64,000 nucleotides of DNA from Fragilaria radians (lineage: Eukaryota > Bacillariophyta > Fragilariophyceae > Fragilariales > Fragilariaceae). The position numbers and the translations under genes are program-made. Positions 52,550 to 63,899 of this stretch are shown in pieces. A model generated the notes under the pieces. That model was not told the DNA's origin, did not search any database, and saw only the letters and a list, made by a program, of their open reading frames with translations. Each line of letters begins with the position of its first letter. The stretch's first letter is position 1. The stretch covers positions 36,456 through 100,455 of the forward strand of contig CAAAJI010000086.1 in NCBI GenBank assembly GCA_900642245.1, written 5' to 3'.

Positions 52550-52619
52550 TTCAATTGGTTTACAGAAATGTATAATGTAGAATGTGTGACTTACTTTCTA
52601 GTTTTGCAGCGACATCCAT

Positions 52620-54699
52620 AACATGTGTCTAAAATCAACTACCACCAACCGCTTTTCGCTCAACACATGATAATGTTTCTCAATAAGGTTATAGGATATC
52701 CGTCGAGTTACAACTAACGGTAACAAAAAAAAGCTCAAATATAAAAGAAAAAAATCCATTTTACTTTTTGATTACTGCACACTACAATGAGAATCAGGCA
52801 TACTTCCGCAAAGAGAACACAGTCTCTTCAAGAATTTAAAAGGATCTGGAGATGCTTCCTATCTTCAACGGCACATAAAAGCTAAATCAAAACTTTCCAG
52901 AATGGATCAATTACATGACCGCTGATGGAAAGTGGGGGTTCATCACAAAAGCACATACTAATTCAGAGAGGAATGTCAAAGCGATTAAAAGTCATGTTCC
53001 GAGCTAATTCTTCTCTGACATTGTGATACAAACCAGGAGAAGAAATCAAAAGGAGGACTCCATTGAGAAGACGAAAAGATACAAAGGTGCACAGCCCCAA
53101 AGAAGAACTCATGATCTGTTATTCAATTTTATTCAAATGTCTTTTTAAAAATCAGCTTACAGGGGATCACCAAGATGTTTAAACTATCGGCATGTATAGA
53201 CAGATGATGTTCGTCAATTGACATGGGAGTATTACGTTGCAGTCAGCCCATTACCAGTTTTGATATTACCCTCCACAACAAGCATTAGATTTACACTTGT
53301 ACTTCAACCTTAAAATTTCTCCCTTGAAAAACATTAACATTGCTGAGGAACATCAGATGATTCTTGAGAAAAAGAGTGTAGACGAAGACTTTTAGATAGT
53401 GATATAATCTCTTTATTGCTGTTTACGTGGTATATTTCTTACATTGTAGGTGCGTTATGAAATGAAGAATCTCAAAAAAGTATCTTTGCGCCCTAGCATT
53501 CACAGTTTTTGATGAACATCACATCAACTACTTTATCAGCAAACCAGTGAGTCTAAGTAACCACTTATTCTATGACCTACCAACTTGTTTAAAGGATAAC
53601 AATATTACATTTTCACAAAGGCATGTCAACAATTACTCCTTGGCTTCTTGTAGCTAAAGATTAAAATCTATTTTAAGATTTCAATTCTTAAAGACAATTG
53701 CTTTCTAATGCTATAGTCTCTACCTGAAAAATCTCAATGGCAAAATCAAAAGTGGTATTCTATATTTCAATTTGGAAATAGAGGCAATTTTCCTGACTAA
53801 TTCCCTATACCTGATGTAATCATCCCTTTAAAAGTAATGATGTAAGTTTACAACTTACTTTGTGCAAGCATTTGCTATACGCCAGTCCAATTCACTAGAA
53901 AAGGGTCCTGAGATCCCTGAGTCAAGATATCACTCATGATAAATGACATATTATCAATTTTCTAAAATTTTCATGCTTCTGCTAGAGTCTCACAGTGTTA
54001 GGCAACATACATCGGATAATGAATGTTGGATCATTTCAAAATGTGAGATGATCCAATGTGATCTTTAATGTCTAGCACCAGGGATTTTCGTGAATAGTCC
54101 ATTGTTTTGTCTTGAAGTAGCATTGTCTTGTTTTCCCGTAATAAATACCCAAGTAATGGCATGACTTATAAGGCTGCATGTTACATGCGTCTCAGTTATT
54201 TTGACTTCACCTTTAAATTGCATAGCTTAGTTGTTTGCGATTCAATTTTTTCAATTATTTGAGTGAATACCTTCAATTTTTTTATGAGTAAGTCATACTT
54301 TTAACTAGAATGTTCTGAAGGAATAGCCCATTGCTAAACTCTACATGTAAGGAGTTTACATAGCATATTTAATCCAAGGAGGACTTACGGCCAAGTCAGT
54401 TTGATTTTATTTTAAATTTGTTTAGGGCTATCCATTATGGATATTGAAATTTTGCTTGAGGCCTTACTTCAAAGATACGGTGAAACCTTAATTTCAATCT
54501 AATTTTACTAATCACGACTTTTAAGCGGAATCTCTTTTGAAACTTCTTCTTCATATTTGTAGTCCAACCAAGACGATATTTTAAAGGTGGGTACCTTAAT
54601 CCTAGTTTTGCTTGCACTCAGGTTTTAGGAGAAATAAGTCTGATTTGAAAAGGATAAGAGTAATCCCCTTCTGCAGAAAGGTTGATGAGTGGCCCATTT
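52620..54699. other. Gene-poor repeat-like region
   Basis: No intact gene. A short coding-like piece near 52890-52970 (FPEWINYMTADGKWGFITKA) is interrupted and unassigned. The rest is AT-rich with stops in all frames. It probably consists of old mobile elements. Confidence 0.35.
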
Positions 54700-55990
54700 G
54701 GAATCATCAGATTCTTTCTTAAGCCAAGATATATGGTTTCAAGGATTTGTAGTTAGGAAAGTTGTCCATCCCAAGGTCTAATGAAGAATTTGATATAATG
54801 CCTGATAGTGGAAAGGAGAAATATAGAATTATCGAGTTGAATGAGATTGCGTATGCCGAACTTATTCTTTTGACAGATGTGAAGACAAAAAGCGATAAAA
54901 GTGCATTAAATATAGTTAAGGGCTGCAAGAACAAGGGTCATCTAGCTGGCAATGCAGCTAGTACTTGAGAAAGGCTCGAGAACAAATATACGTCTGTTTC
55001 TGCTCATTCCTTGCTGAAGTTGGAGAAGCAGTGTAGAAAACTCTCATTGAAGAAAGGTCAAGATCCAGAGACTTGGAACATGGAATCAGAGAACCCTCAT
55101 GTTAGGCTTCAAACTACGGAATCAAGCATTTTGGAGAATCCATTTATGATTCACATTTTAAATAACCTTACTTTGGACTATGACCTTCAACTTGCGTTGA
55201 TGGAAAGAATAGATGGTGATGTTGAAAGTCCACTAAATCTTGAAGAAATTAGAGGAGCATTAAGTCTATATTTTGAAAGATTGAATTCAAAGTCAATGAA
55301 TAATTGTGAGGGCGTTTAAAGGAAAGAGTTGTAATTGTGGACTATCGGGCACAATTCATGTCAGTGCAAAAATCATGCAATTAGCAATGGTGAATATAAC
55401 GGTAGTTCAAGTGGGTCAATTTTTGTTTGTATTGCTGCAAGTCAGGCCATGACAAGAAGAATTGTTTCAAGTTGAAGAAGAAAGTAGCTCAAAACCATCC
55501 CAGTAAATATAACGGTAATGGTAGCCAAAATTGCTGGTCACAAGATGTTCTTTTTTCTGCTAGTTCAAAGAATAGAACCCTAAGCGATGATATTTGGATC
55601 TATGACAGTGGAGCATGGAAATGACTGCAAATTGATTGAAGGCTTCTTTAATGTGAAGGATTTTGAAGAGAGGATCACAGTTGGTAATTGCAATAGCATT
55701 ATGGCAACAAAGGTTGGAAGCGTCAACCGTCAGGTCATATAACTTAATGGTTCTACTTTGGATATCACCATCAAAGAAATTAAGTACTTTCCTAATTGTG
55801 TGCTATTCTCTTCAGTATTAACTACGCCATAAAGAATGGATTCAACAAGTCCATCGGGTTCAAAGAAAACAAGTCTGATCCGTGTTTATTGTCGAAATGA
55901 AATCAAGATGGAATTTTAATTATTGGTATTCATGCTGATGATTGTTTGATTGTTAGAAAGAGTTGCAAATCGAGGAGTTTAGTACCGCCA
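54700..55990 (+). mobile_element. Internally deleted Ty1/copia element (gag-protease-RT)
   Basis: Plus-strand frames, with some stops and shifts, give gag LKLEKQCRKLSLKKGQDPET (from 55014) and FMIHILNNLTLDYDLQLALM. A zinc knuckle follows, CLYCCKSGHDKKNC at 55424-55465 (CX2CX4HX4C), then the protease start DDIWIYDSGAW near 55587-55620. After it come ERITVGNGNSIMATKVGS and NGSTLDITIKEIKYFPN. The next readable motif, near 55905-55955, is already RT: DGILIIGIHADDCLIV, preceded by KENKSDPCLL. Integrase and the first half of RT are missing, so a deletion near 55840 joined protease to RT. It is inactive. Confidence 0.7.
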
Positions 55991-57962
55991 ATAGGCTTAA
56001 AGTAAGGTCTCCTTTTTTTGAGAAAAAGACGCCCACCTTAATTATTTGACTTTTGGCTGTTGACTTAGGGACTTTCTTATTCCCATCCAAGGCTCAACAG
56101 TGCAGTATTGATTCTTAGAGAGCAATTTCCATAGCAGTAGCCATTAACTTAAAGGTAGAAAAGTCTGCAAGAGTGAGGATTCCATGGAGTATAGTGACAG
56201 CCATAGTCGAAGCCTGTGAGGCAGCGGTGAATTCATCTTGGCATGTTCCTCAAATGGAACAGCTTGTAATCCTTGTGGGAGTTGAAAAACTGGCTAATCA
56301 TCCATTCTGAAGCACACTCCGATTGATATGAAGTTCTCAGAAAAAGAGGGAGCAAAATACACTTCGTAAATTTATTTCCGTTGGGATCTTGAATAGGAAC
56401 GGCGCACAATTAGACGTTTGGTACAATGCAATCATTCCGGACAACAATTAACTTGTAACGCGACTCTGAATCTGATATGTGAGAGTTGGCATTGTCACAA
56501 GATGCTCCAGAATCTAGCAATCAAGACTCCAAAATCAAATTGTTAGGATTTTTGTCCTTAGAAGAATGAAAAAAGAAGGTATTTGATGTGAAGTCCTACC
56601 CCTCTGTTGACTGATCTTATCTAGTGAGGTTTAAAAGACAGGTTGATAAGCAAATCTTGTTTCCCTAAATAAAGTATCTTCGTCCATTCTCCCGCTGTTG
56701 CTTTGCTCTCTCATATAACCTATAATTTGGTGTAACGTTAAGAAGTTCCTTGAAGAGAAGTAGGATGATTAAATGCTGCCTGATGGGAGGTATGTTAGAA
56801 TGGTAACACTTAATCAGCTGAAGTAGTACACATCAGCATGACCTTTCAAATTATCAGGGAAAAGCCAACAGCAATCATTCAGATGAATAATGATCTTTAA
56901 CAAGAAAATTTGTTCAAATAATTGTCACATGTTTGGAACTGACATAGTTTTGCAAAAGGAGTACGCCATGGTTGGTGCAGACCGAAAATAGATGACCATC
57001 AAACAAGGACATTCAATAATGGGATACGTAAACAGGCTCCAAACAGTCGAAATACCAAATATGATTGGATGTGGAATGAATTACTTTAACGAAACAACGC
57101 CAGATTGCAAAAAAGTTGATGATAAAGAAGGTATCAAAATGCAGGATAAACAAATCCTTGCCATGAGATGCAACAAGTAGGACTTTTGAAATACCACTTT
57201 TCATGAAATTGTGTGCTTATTTTAAATTAAAATGAATTCATTGACAACACCATATTTGTTTCTTTGATGTCTATCTCAACGTAGAAGCATGTAATTCATG
57301 TATCGTATGCAAACCTTCTCTTGCCATGATTTCAATCGAGAATTTTTGCGAGTTTGAAAATAGTGGGATTGGAGTCGTTTGTGAAATACAACAACCGACA
57401 ATACGCCTAAATATATTAGAGACATTGAGTTCTCAGGAGAGGAAGAGCATTGTATCTCCGAACCTAAATGAGGTGGGGGGTGTCAACAATAGGAAGGACA
57501 GAAATACTGAAAGGAACCAAGAATCTTCCATGATGGCAAAATACAAAACGTTTATGCTCATAGCTCCCAAATATTTGGAAGCATTGACTCAGGGGTTTCA
57601 TTCCACTTGGCCTTTCAATAAGCATGGGTTCATTGAAATGAAAGAGGTTGTCAAACAGATCATTATTGGCAACGGAAGTAAAATAGCAATACAATAACTA
57701 TGCTTTTATTGACAATCATTCGAATCTTCTTATTGAGGGTCATTACAGTCATTTATACAAATGGTTTGTGTTGTTGGATCCTTGATACTTCCTCTCCTCT
57801 TCCTTTCAAATTTTAGGTTTAAATTCTTCAATGTGGGAGGCTGTGTGTTGACTTCTGCTCTTTGTAGTAGCACTTAATGTTAGTGACAGCGTAAGCACAT
57901 CCCTTTAAGTGATTTTTTTCTCTTCAGTTGCTAACTGTATTTTGCATTTTCCTCAACGCATT
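55991..57962. other. Repeat-rich spacer
   Basis: No host gene is assigned. Plus-strand frames at 56992-57180 and 57326-57697 are coding-like but carry no motif. At about 57707-57800 the sequence resembles, with many changes, the start of the duplicated 3' flank at 58005-58080 (tgacaatcattcgaatcttc against tgacagtcacccgaatcgtc), so an older third copy of that flank may be present. Confidence 0.35.
56636..56760. repeat. LTR-like repeat, diverged copy C
   Basis: Contains aggttgataagcaaatcttg, ctgttgctttgctctct and tttggtgtaacg, in the order seen in the repeats at 23751 and 26158. A tgttaggatttttgtcc upstream at 56538 could be an LTR start. Weaker than the other two copies. Confidence 0.35.
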
Positions 57963-58887
57963 TTTGTGACGTTCCTATATACATGAATTCTTTCCTTCAT
58001 GTCTTTGTTGACAGTCACCCGAATCGTCTTATGTAGGGCCATTGCTGTGGATTTGTTGGATCCTCCATACTTTCTCTCCATGCACCTGCACATTTCTCAG
58101 AAAATCTGCTTTAGGCCTTTTTGTCGTTTTGGAGTCGTGGAATCAATGTTTATAAACCTTTGTCAGAAAAGGTGCTAAGCATGTAAGTCCTATATAGTAT
58201 GCAATTCATTTAAATTGTTGTAAGATCCATCCCTAGAAATCAAGTTAGGTAGGAACACTAAGGAGGGTGATCACAAACGGCACTAGGTCAACGTTCACTG
58301 GATAAGTCTTTCTGGTAATAGGATACGTGTGCCTTTGTTCAACCAATACACATAGTAGTAGGCTCCTGTACAATCTTCAAATTTTAGATGTTCAAGTAGA
58401 GTTTTGCTGGACGGCATTTCTTGACAAGTGTAACCTCGATACCAGTAACCATCCCATAAAAATGTAACGGCCTTGGGACCTTCAAGTCGTAATGACTTGC
58501 CCATGGATTTCATTTGAGAAAGAATGGCTTGACAAGGAGACGCGCCTGCAACATAGTTGAATCTTTGTTGACGCAACTCCAAGACCGTTGGGGAAAATGA
58601 TGACTCTAGTTGATTTATTATCCTGCAATGATGTTTGGGAACAATATCCCAATTACCACCTTCGTTCTCCCATTCTAACCAAAGGTAGGGACCTGGAATA
58701 CCATTGTAGTACTTGTGAACATGAACTTTATGCCAAGGAATTTCATGATTATGCAGGACTCTACCAGTATACACAACATTATCATCGTGATAAAGAGCCC
58801 GAACTTTAGTCCCCGGGGGGATGGAAGCATCTAAATATCGTCCCTTTTGAGCTAATTTTCGGTGAGCTTGTAAATAATCTTTCATGA
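57963..58887. repeat. Tandem duplicate, copy 1 (truncated by gap)
   Basis: Nearly identical, in direct orientation, to 59348-60271 at an offset of 1384-1385 bases. It covers the last 198 codons of the caspase-like gene and about 330 bases beyond its stop. The match ends at the N gap. Confidence 0.85.
58295..58887 (-). pseudogene. Partial copy of the caspase-like gene, 3' part
   Basis: Minus-strand frame colinear with residues 379-574 of the gene at 59679-61403, without indels in the coding part. It ends with the same stop context. There are several amino-acid changes, for example LKFEDCTGAYYYVYWLNKG against LQFQDCAGAYYYVYWVKKG. The catalytic domain is absent: the frame runs into the 20-base gap, and the sequence beyond it is not homologous. 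It may be a true partial duplication, an expressed fragment, or an allelic copy misplaced by scaffolding. Confidence 0.7.
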
Positions 58888-58907
58888 NNNNNNNNNNNNN
58901 NNNNNNN
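58888..58907. other. Assembly gap of 20 N
   Basis: A run of exactly 20 N, a usual placeholder length rather than a measured size. It sits at the left break of the duplicated caspase-like gene. Confidence 0.98.
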
Positions 58908-59347
58908 GAGAGGTTTTGGATGTTTCTAATATTATATTTCAATACGGTATGAAAACCATTCTTTCTGCTGACTATTAAAGGATACTATCACAATATGCAC
59001 TCAGAAAATATTATTTTTATCATAAAGTACACGTCTGTTAAGCCTTGGTAGATTGTATCTCATTTTGGTGGCATGTTGTTTTTTGAAAAGATATGCCTGG
59101 TCCTACCTGATTTTTTGCCTCGTATAAAATTGTAAGCCACTTGTAACGCCGTTTGTGACTGGATATATTTGCGAAACTTTCTCCTTGGAAAAGTTTCAAC
59201 TCATTGTTTTTGCCAATCGTTGTTTGGGTTTAAGGTAAAGTAAGACCTAGCAGCCTTATATTTATCCATTCAAGGAACAAGAATATGTGAGCGTACTGCC
59301 ATGCCACTTAAGGCTACAATTTTTATTGTAATCAGCAAATTTCGAAA
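58908..59347. other. Spacer between the duplicate copies
   Basis: AT-rich, with no recognised gene. It is not similar to the part of the caspase-like gene that would be expected next to copy 1, which is why the duplication looks broken at the gap. Confidence 0.5.
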
Positions 59348-60271
59348 TTTGTGACGTTCCTATATACATGAATTCTTTCCTTCATGTCTTTGTTGACAGT
59401 CACCCGAATCGTCTTATGTAGGGTCATTGCTGTGGATTTGTTGGATCCTCCATACTTTCTCTCAATGCACCTGCACATTTCTCAGAAAATCTGCTTTAGG
59501 CCCACTTCTATGTTGGAATCGTAGAATCAATGTTTATAAACCTTTGTCAGAAAAGGTGCTAAGCATGTAAGTCCTATATAGTATGCAATTCATTTAAATT
59601 GTTGTAAGATCCATCCCTAGAAATCAAGTTAGGTAGGAACACTAAGGAGGGTGATCACAAACGGCACTAGGTCAACGTTCACCGGATAAGTCTTTCTGGT
59701 AAAAGGATACGTGTGCCTTTCTTCACCCAATACACATAGTAGTAGGCGCCTGCACAATCTTGAAATTGTAGATGTTCAAGTAGAGTTTTGCTGGACGGCA
59801 TTTCTTGACAAGTGTAACCTCGATACCAGTAACCATCCCATAAAAATGTAACGGCCTTGGGACCTTCAAGTCGTAATGACTTGCCCATGGATTTCATTTG
59901 AGAAAGAATGGCTTGACAAGGAGATACACCTACAACAAAGTTGAATCTTTGTTGACGCAACTCCAAGACTGTTGGGGAGGATGATGGCTCTTGTTGATTT
60001 ATTATCCTGCAATGATGTTTGGGAATAATATCCCAATTACCACCTTCGTTCTCCCATTCTAACCAAAGGTAGGGACCTGGAATACCATTGTAGTACTTGT
60101 GAACATGAACTTTATGCCAAGGAATTTCATGATTATGCAGGACTCTACCAGTATACACAACATTATCATCGTGATAAAGAGCCCGAACTTTAGTCCCCGG
60201 GGGGATGGAAGCATCTAAATATCGTCCCTTTTGAGCTAATTTTCGGTGAGCTTGTAAGTAATCCTCCATAA
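59348..60271. repeat. Tandem duplicate, copy 2
   Basis: Direct copy of 57963-58887, with shared flank from tttgtgacgttcctatatac onward. It includes the 3' third and 3' flank of the intact caspase-like gene. Confidence 0.85.
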
Positions 60272-61403
60272 CCATCCAAACATAAGAGACAGGAACTACG
60301 TGTGCACGAAAGTCAACAACAGCATTCCATTGGGCATTCCGATAATTGAACTCTATCTTGATGGTCGTATTGAAAGTTCCATCCATAGAAGTCCAATCTG
60401 AAAGTAATGTCGCAGGATAGTAGAGTGGAAATAAGTATCCTAACTGAGGTATGATACCACCTTTCCATTTGCAGTATACTGGAGTCCCCTTTTGGAATGC
60501 CACTTGACGTTTCCATAAACGTGAATCAACAACAGGATCCTCCCAATGCTTTCCTTGCTTCACATCATGTTCAGCTGAGTTGTAATTGTTTTTGATTGGT
60601 GAATTTTCTATACCTAAGTTGTTTGGAAAATGTTTAAGTAAACCTTTTGTTTTAGTCAACAACGAAGATGACATTTTTTGTGTGGAAATGGTATTAGTCA
60701 TCGCGTAAGAGGAAATAACAAATGGAAAAGGTGCTAATGGATCAATATCAGTCCCAATCAAGGACGCCTGTAACCATTCATTTTTCAGTATTGCATTATG
60801 CTCTTCCATCAACTCCACAACGTCTTGAATGAGAAGTGGAGCTGTCTTTTCCTTAGTAGGATTGGGATTTGGATATCGTTTTTTCATGGCATTTGAAAAA
60901 GTTGCCGTTATACACCATTCTTCACCTGCCGTCACGGATTCTTCGGTGGACATGAGACATAGCCATGATTTGGTGTCATTGTATTCTCTGGATAACAAAG
61001 GGTGTACAAAACAGCCCGAATAGCAACAATCAATTAAACACCATACTTGATTTCCTCGAAAATATTGTTGAATCGTTTGAACAACATCTCGATACAGCCA
61101 TTTCCCTCCAATTGTTTCGAATCCTTTCTTGGTACCATGACCTCCATAGTAAAAGACGAAAGTATCACTACTACGTGATGTGACTATCAAAAATTTCTGG
61201 AGCTGCTGCTGGCAGTTTTTACGGGTGCATTCTTCATCTTGAAGGAATATGACCTGCCGAGCACCATAGAGATTGCAAAAGCAATCATACAAGAGTCTGT
61301 CACCAAATTCTGTCCTTCCCTTTTCATATTCAGCGCAATGGCCAACAATAAATACAAGGGTGGATTCAGGTCTCGTTATTGTTTGCGTTGCGGATATTGT
61401 CAT
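59679..61403 (-). CDS. Caspase-like cysteine protease with Tudor-like C-terminal modules
   Basis: One intronless frame, 574 aa (MTISATQTITRPESTLVFIV). Residues about 12-230 form a clan CD caspase/metacaspase-like domain. The catalytic His lies in FVFYYGGHGTKKG (His89) and the Cys in WCLIDCCYSGC; by analogy with DxCxSG in metacaspases the nucleophile is Cys127. Both are present, so it may be active, cleaving after a basic or acidic residue that cannot be predicted here. From about 300 the sequence changes to three beta-rich units that look alike: 306-373 (GTPVYCKWKGG... YYPATLLSDW), 403-468 (GTKVRALYHDDNVVYTGRVL ... WDIIPKHHCRI) and 517-572 (FLWDGYWYRGYTCQ ... GTRILLPERLI). These resemble Tudor/agenet-type barrels, usually binding methylated peptides; that is inference. 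There is no signal peptide. Its 3' third is duplicated downstream. Confidence 0.75.
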   Translation of the reverse strand: MTISATQTITRPESTLVFIVGHCAEYEKGRTEFGDRLLYDCFCNLYGARQVIFLQDEECTRKNCQQQLQKFLIVTSRSSDTFVFYYGGHGTKKGFETIGGKWLYRDVVQTIQQYFRGNQVWCLIDCCYSGCFVHPLLSREYNDTKSWLCLMSTEESVTAGEEWCITATFSNAMKKRYPNPNPTKEKTAPLLIQDVVELMEEHNAILKNEWLQASLIGTDIDPLAPFPFVISSYAMTNTISTQKMSSSLLTKTKGLLKHFPNNLGIENSPIKNNYNSAEHDVKQGKHWEDPVVDSRLWKRQVAFQKGTPVYCKWKGGIIPQLGYLFPLYYPATLLSDWTSMDGTFNTTIKIEFNYRNAQWNAVVDFRAHVVPVSYVWMVMEDYLQAHRKLAQKGRYLDASIPPGTKVRALYHDDNVVYTGRVLHNHEIPWHKVHVHKYYNGIPGPYLWLEWENEGGNWDIIPKHHCRIINQQEPSSSPTVLELRQQRFNFVVGVSPCQAILSQMKSMGKSLRLEGPKAVTFLWDGYWYRGYTCQEMPSSKTLLEHLQFQDCAGAYYYVYWVKKGTRILLPERLIR

Positions 61404-63899
61404 TGGTGAATAAGAGAATCTTTAGATATTGTAATTCAAAGATGAACCTTATTCCACGAACGAAGACAAGTTGTCAAAAAGGAGGATAGATAAATATGGA
61501 GCAAGCATACAACATTATCGAATTAAATCATAGGTGAATCACTATAGGATTACATACCGTTGCCTGAGACGTAGTGAATTTATTTTGTTGTTGCAAAATT
61601 TGTAATATTTCGAGGTCAGAATTTAGCCTTGTGTTCTACTTGAGAAAAGTTGGACCCAGATTAAGAGTTAACGAGTAAAACTACCATGCATTCGCACGTG
61701 TGTAAAAGGAGAAGAAATTCTAAACTAAGTAAACAAATAATTAACAATATATATTTTTTTGGATACGCGCCCGCGTCTCCGGATTTCGAACGATAAACTT
61801 TACACTAGTAAGATCAAGCAAGCGTCATTTGATAACACTCTGGCATTTCTTGGCGTACATGGATTGCTCAAAGCAATTGCCATCTTCGATATTGTGTAGC
61901 ACATTAACACAGAAACCACTGCTTTGTTAGTATGTCAGAAAGATAATCGTGTGCTGATAGTGTGAATTTTTCTGAAAAAGTCAGAAACATTGCATTGTTG
62001 GTCCATGTACGTAACCTAGCTTTCCTAGTACGTATAAATATTAAAAATTGTAGGAAAATGAATATGGGGTGAATTTTTGTTGGATCCAATAGCTTTAACC
62101 ATCAGTGAAGATAATTGCCATGTTATTGTATGGCCTTCTCCGAAGATATGTAAATCTATTGGGTCATCATTCCAATGACAATGAGTATCTTGTATATATG
62201 TTTAATTAAACACTACACCTTTCAAATACTCTGCTTGCTTACAATTTAATGTGTGACTAAACTAATTCTAGCAACTGATTAGGCCTTTTCAACCATATCG
62301 CTAAGAATAAACATAGGTGCCATTGTGAAGCATCATCACCGACAATCACATAGTGTCGTGATTTGTTTGCTACATTCAAATGCATTTTGCAGCGTGGAAT
62401 TATGTACGCAGAGTTGCAGTGGAATGGCTTTTTTCAGCACATGTCATTCAAGATACTTCGCTCAGATATCTCCCGGGACAAAAACTCCTTAAGGCTTGAA
62501 AGAACAATATATATACAAGCAGTGAATCTTATATAAATATGATTCACCACCATTGTCTTGAAATACTGTTACGTAGAGGAAACGATATGTAGCGTCGGTG
62601 TACGCTATATTGAAAAATTATCAATTACTAAATTATTCGAGATAGGGCCATCAGACCAGACATTTTGCCTGTTAGAAAGCGATGTACTTTAAATCATGGG
62701 TTGCAACTTAGCAAAATCGGTCTCGTCACACGTGTAAAACTTCTTGCAAGAAACAAAATAGAAGAAATGTGACCCAGTTGCAAAGTTGACGAAAGAAACC
62801 TTTAATGTCGTGTTTCAAAATAACCGGTAAAGGGGGAATATCGAAGTAATACAGCCCCTCCCTGTAATGATCAAGGCATGATTTTTGATTTCAGTACCCC
62901 ATAAACGTGAAATAGTGTATTGGAAGAGAGTAAGTACATTCAGGAGTAATGATTTATTCTATTAAATAAAAGATTACACCATTAGAACAGCTTCATCAGC
63001 TTGTTTTTTAATTCTAGGAAATAACCTAGACACTATTTGGAGGATACAGTCTTTATTGTTGTAGGAGGATAAGTCACTTTATAATTTGTCTATGGACATC
63101 TTAGTTCCCTCACATTTGACAGCCACCATAAATCTAAGAATCTCGTTATAAAGGTTGTGTCTTCTATGATGTAGGACTGAGAATAGTGCACTCTGTCTTG
63201 GAGGTCTAATTCCTCAATTTGATGTGAAATCACACTGTGAAGCAAAGGAACTGGTAGGGCCAGTGCTTTTGCTTAGCAAACGATGGAGAATCTTACCTAA
63301 GCTTTGCGTAAGGATTTAAACTTTGTTCTCCAAAAATTTACCCTTTTGATCTCTATGTGGAAAATTCTTTTTTCGGGCAAATATAACCTCATTATAGACA
63401 ATGCTCACGTGGGAAAGAAAAATATACCTCTTGTGAGATTATAGAAGAAACGTTAAAGCATTGAGATTGAAATTACGGGCATGTCAAGTCTCCTGGTTCT
63501 GACTGCATCTTTCAATTCATGGTAAGTTTTTCCCATGAAAGGTAATTAGGGTTGCGTCATGAAGTAATGGAAAAAAATACATAAGTGCTAGCCTAAAAAA
63601 GATTTGGTCGCATCTTAATTACAGCTTCAAATATTTGCAGAATTGTTCCATGTTTTATTAATTTATGGTTACAAAACCCCCCTAGAAAAAATGATAGGAT
63701 AACTCATGAAGGCAAGTCATCCAGAGGCTAGGTTATGGCCTATGAATGCTTTTGATATCGCAACTTGAGTCGCTCAGAACTTTAGTTTGAAAAGTATCCT
63801 TATACTGGACATTTCTTATCTTTGGATGGTCCAATGCAGCAAGCACACTTAATTTCATTGCAATCAACTATCACTTTTAGTTGTTTGATAGAGGGTAAC
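61404..63899. other. Gene-poor right flank
   Basis: The first few hundred bases are upstream of the caspase-like gene. The rest is AT-rich with no convincing gene; a minus frame at 61904-62089 has no motif. No RNA gene was recognised. Confidence 0.45.
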
